A DNA stretch of 59,679 nt from Chromera velia (lineage: Eukaryota; Sar; Chromeraceae), in contig JAHBMJ010003685.1 of NCBI GenBank assembly GCA_018398765.1, positions 1 through 59,679 on the forward strand, in the 5' to 3' direction. Of the stretch, positions 56,495 through 59,679 are shown one piece after another. The notes beneath the pieces were generated by a model that worked only from the letters and a program-made list of their open reading frames with translations, searched no databases and was not told where the DNA came from. The position numbers were made by a program, and so were the translations under genes. How positions within the stretch are numbered: the stretch's first letter is position 1; each line of letters begins with the position of its first letter.

Positions 56495-59400
56495 GTGCAG
56501 AAAAAGCTGTGCGTTCAAATACACACACACCTTCCTAGCTGCTGGGTAACAAAAAGGAAGTCAAACGGCAAACTAGAGAAGAAATGCAAGCGCAACATGC
56601 CCCGCCAAGTTATCTCCCTCACCTGTTTTCAGAAGAGCACCGGAAAATTCTTTTTTCACCGACACGACCCCTATAAATTCCGCATACGTCGATACAGCAC
56701 ATGGGTTTTCATGTGCAACAGCGACTTACAGTGGATTAAGCACAATCCCAAGCTGGCATGGCTTTACACTCGCTACATTACAAATTACAGCACGAAAATG
56801 GATGCAAACCTGCTCACCAAACTGACCATCACCTCGAAGGTCCTCCAGAAAGTCAGCGGCGATGCCAATTTCAACCTCCTGAGCCCTGCAGAGAAAGATA
56901 AAAAACTCATGCACCTCTGTGCAAACCTGCTGAACAAGAATATCGAGTTCTCTGGCCAGCAGGTCGCTCTTTTCCTCCTGAGGAACATGCATGGATATGA
57001 AGGGTACAATTTGGACAGTGACTGCTACAAGACAGATTCCTATCCTGTGATCAACGTGAAAAACTTCATGTACTACCTTGATACCGAGAGACAACAATGG
57101 GCAGCAGCTCCAGATACCTACCAGCCGATTGCCTCCCACCCCCGACTTTTCGAATCACCGCCCCAGAATGGGAACACTACAGAACGTCAGGATACGATTG
57201 AGCAAGAAAATACCGAAGAAACCGACAACGCTGGCAGCTCTCACTCTCAGCCTGCAGCAGCTGCGGCTTCACGATGAGCGGATAAACCTGCATCCTGCAG
57301 CATGTAGACGAATTCCACGCCTTCATTGACGCCTCCCTTCACGACGGCTCAAATATTCGCATCAATTGCAGAGCGGGGACACAAGCCATTTGAGGTCCAC
57401 GCACCAGATAACCCAAACGCCCGCATCCTCTGCTTAAACCCAGTCATCGATTACATGATGCGGGGTGCAAATCTAGATCGCTACTCCGTCTACCGACTCA
57501 CCCATCTCTACACCGAAGCCTCATTCACCTCCTGGCACTTGCCGAAAGACTGGAAGGACTACATAGAGGGCGGGCCGCAACCACGTGAAATGCCTCCAGC
57601 GCCTGCAAGAGAGCACCACAGAGACCATGAGAGCGACAGCAACGCAGACACACAATCAAACGCATCCGACCTACCGGCAGCAGCAAGCAATGAAAACAGA
57701 GACGAAAGAATGGAGGACAGTGTTTCAGATCTTCATTCAGATGACGGTGCTGAAGGGACTGAAGGAGCCAACGAGGCACAGATCCCTCCAATTTTCCTTC
57801 TTGATAAGTTCATCCACTCAGCCTTCAGTAGATATAAAAGAGGTCACCCGCTTACAGGAAGAAACGTTCTGCTCATTCACTCCGGAGCCAAAACCCGCAT
57901 CCCTACCCCAGTGGGAGTCTATCCCCCATGACCCCTACGCAATGCAGAAAGCTTTGCAAAATATGTACTGACACTGTACAAAGGCTGGCGCAGTATATGT
58001 GATCTCCTCCAGACTCCCGATGAAACCTGGTAAGCCGCTCTCAACCGCTGGCTTGCACTTGAGCCTGAACGGGGAGGACCTGACCTGCAGACACGTATAT
58101 GGATTCAGTAGACACAGGAAATGAGAAAGAGTCACGGAATGGACACACAAGGCAGAGAGGAAATTGAGCAGCAACAAGAGCTCACTGATACGGCTCCTGG
58201 ATCAGCAGAACGCGGCAGTGGCTCCAACAGAAACCCTGGTAAGTCCACTGCTCACAAACTCGCTTTCGAACTCAGTCTCTATCAATCTTTCCACCAGAAC
58301 GGCGTCAACATTGATGGCAACCGCCTCGTTCCTGCCACTGCCCACAACAGTGCACGACTCTACACGACCGGTCTCTACAATGATAAGACAGACGATTTGA
58401 AGCCCAACACAAAAAGAAGCCTGCGTATAGTTCAGAGTTTCAACAGCAACGCCCACCCTTCCACCGCCCCCCAAAAATCCTCATCTGCAGCCGCTGCAGC
58501 AGCACAATAAGGATCGATCCCAGCATCTGCAAGACAGCAGACACATAAACAAAAAATGAGCGTCTTCACTTGGCAGCCAAAAGAGGATATCGACTGGCAC
58601 CAACGCATTCGAGACTTCCGTACAAACTACGCTATGAATCAGACAGGTTCACAACAAATGACTTTCGGCAAGACAGACTCCAAGGACCCAAACGCAGCGA
58701 CAAGCACTACCAGACATTGTCAAAACGACTCCCAACAAAACGACCGTTTTTTTGACAGAGGCGTCGCTTCGTTTCAAAAACAAGCCCATGTTGCCTTCCG
58801 CCGCAAAATTCGGGACTTATGCCAAATCATGAAAAAACACTGGAACCACGTTTGCGACCACTTCGCGAATTTCAAAGAAAACAAACCCCTCGGCCCACGA
58901 CAAAAAGGCGCCTTTCTCCTTTACACATATTATCTGGAGATGAACTATCTCTACCTGCTTCAAAAAAAGAAATTCGAACCCTACCAGATTCTCGTCACAG
59001 GCGCAGCGGGCTCTGAAAAAAGTGTTGTGATGCGTGCTGTCGACATATACAGACGGCTGCGAGGTCCCGACTTCTGCGCCAAAATCTTCATGATGTCGTC
59101 GACAGGCGTCTCCGCGTCCCTTCTCAGGTTCCGTACCACTCACTCCCTCCTCAACATCAACTTCAAGAAAGGCACTGACGGTGGCGCTCTACATACAGGT
59201 GAGACAGAAGACAACATCCGAGCACAGTAAGCTGCGCAATTGAAAAGTATACAAGGCATCGCCGCGTCACTCTCTGCGTCTTCAGATCAATTTGAACAGG
59301 GCATCGGAATAGCTATTGACAAAATCTTTTTTCACGGCGCAACGACTCTTTCTTAAGCAAGCAAGCGATGCAATCTGCTTACAAAACGCCCCGACACTTA

Positions 59401-59679
59401 CTTTAGTAACATGGCATGTCTCTTTTCTGGTGATCCCCGTCAAAACAAAGCCGTCCAAGTCTTAGATGAGCCGCTCTATGCTGCATTTCAACGTTAAACC
59501 AGCCCTCAGACGCCGTCTCAAGAGCAAATCTCCGACAAAAAAGTTGACACGAGACCTGCAGATACAAAACAAGATATGACCAGTGCTTCAGCTGCAGCAG
59601 CCGCTGTCTCTTCACACCTTGCTCCTCAATCTGCTGCACCAACATCGGTGCCGAAAAAAAGAAACGCATTCTGCCTCCA
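56495..59679 (+). pseudogene. Decayed Helitron-type Pif1 helicase, open at the right edge
   Basis: Plus-strand fragments of a rolling-circle (Helitron) RepHel protein in several frames. 56495-57277 covers the region between Rep and helicase (LAWLYTRYITNYSTK, NIEFSGQQVALFLLRNM). 57326-57931 continues with NPVIDYMMRGANLDRYSVYR. About 57930-58030 reads KYVLTLYKGWRSICDLLQTP in a third frame. 58556-59230 holds the Pif1 helicase start: Walker A GAAGSEKS (usual GxxGxGKS, so G is replaced by E), then STGVSASLL and TTHSLLNI. Motif III-like FSGDPRQNKAV follows near 59420 after stops. At least four frame breaks or stops and the altered Walker A mean it is inactive. No Rep HUH domain or Helitron end was found. 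Confidence 0.8.

Overview
The window is nuclear-type DNA of a eukaryote, most likely a photosynthetic alveolate of the chromerid type; Chromera velia is my best guess, without a database check. The evidence is spliced genes with GT-AG introns (donors mostly gtcagt, gtgcgt or gtgagt; acceptors mostly tgcag), introns packed with short tandem repeats, a plastid-style bipartite leader on one protein, and pieces of a fragmented mitochondrial-type large-subunit rRNA. No bacterial operon, phage or CRISPR array is present.

Layout. At 1-588 a minus-strand exon of an unidentified protein runs off the left edge. 2.8-10.4 kb holds a 16-exon M17 leucyl aminopeptidase (minus). 11.0-15.9 kb holds a five-exon multi-pass membrane protein of GOST/Lung-7TM type (plus). 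15.9-19.7 kb is AT-rich and contains two exons of an unknown minus gene and a dead LINE reverse transcriptase, itself split by a 189-bp insertion. 19.7-23.3 kb encodes a three-exon protein joining a photolyase-type N-terminal domain to an alpha/beta hydrolase (minus). 23.4-33.7 kb is repeat territory: a long GT tract with an assembly gap, two diverged copies of a 1.8-kb unit built around a 38-bp minisatellite, a hAT-like non-autonomous transposon, and 2 kb of ATTC repeats.

33.7-38.7 kb holds an eight-exon membrane-anchored histidine acid phosphatase (plus). 40.0-42.2 kb is an intron-less kelch protein (minus), divergent from a nine-exon UBXN11-like SEP-UBX protein (plus, 43.4-49.1 kb). From about 49.4 to 56.4 kb the sequence becomes AT-rich, lacks genes and is full of direct and inverted repeats. 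It carries mitochondrial LSU rRNA fragments in opposite orientations, so it is either a nuclear insertion of mitochondrial DNA or an assembly join. The right end, 56.5 kb to the edge, is a decayed Helitron-type Pif1 helicase.

Exon structures were built by hand from splice signals, reading phase and family motifs. In all five multi-exon models the summed exon length is a multiple of three, which is an internal check. The genes look like unrelated neighbours and no shared pathway is evident.
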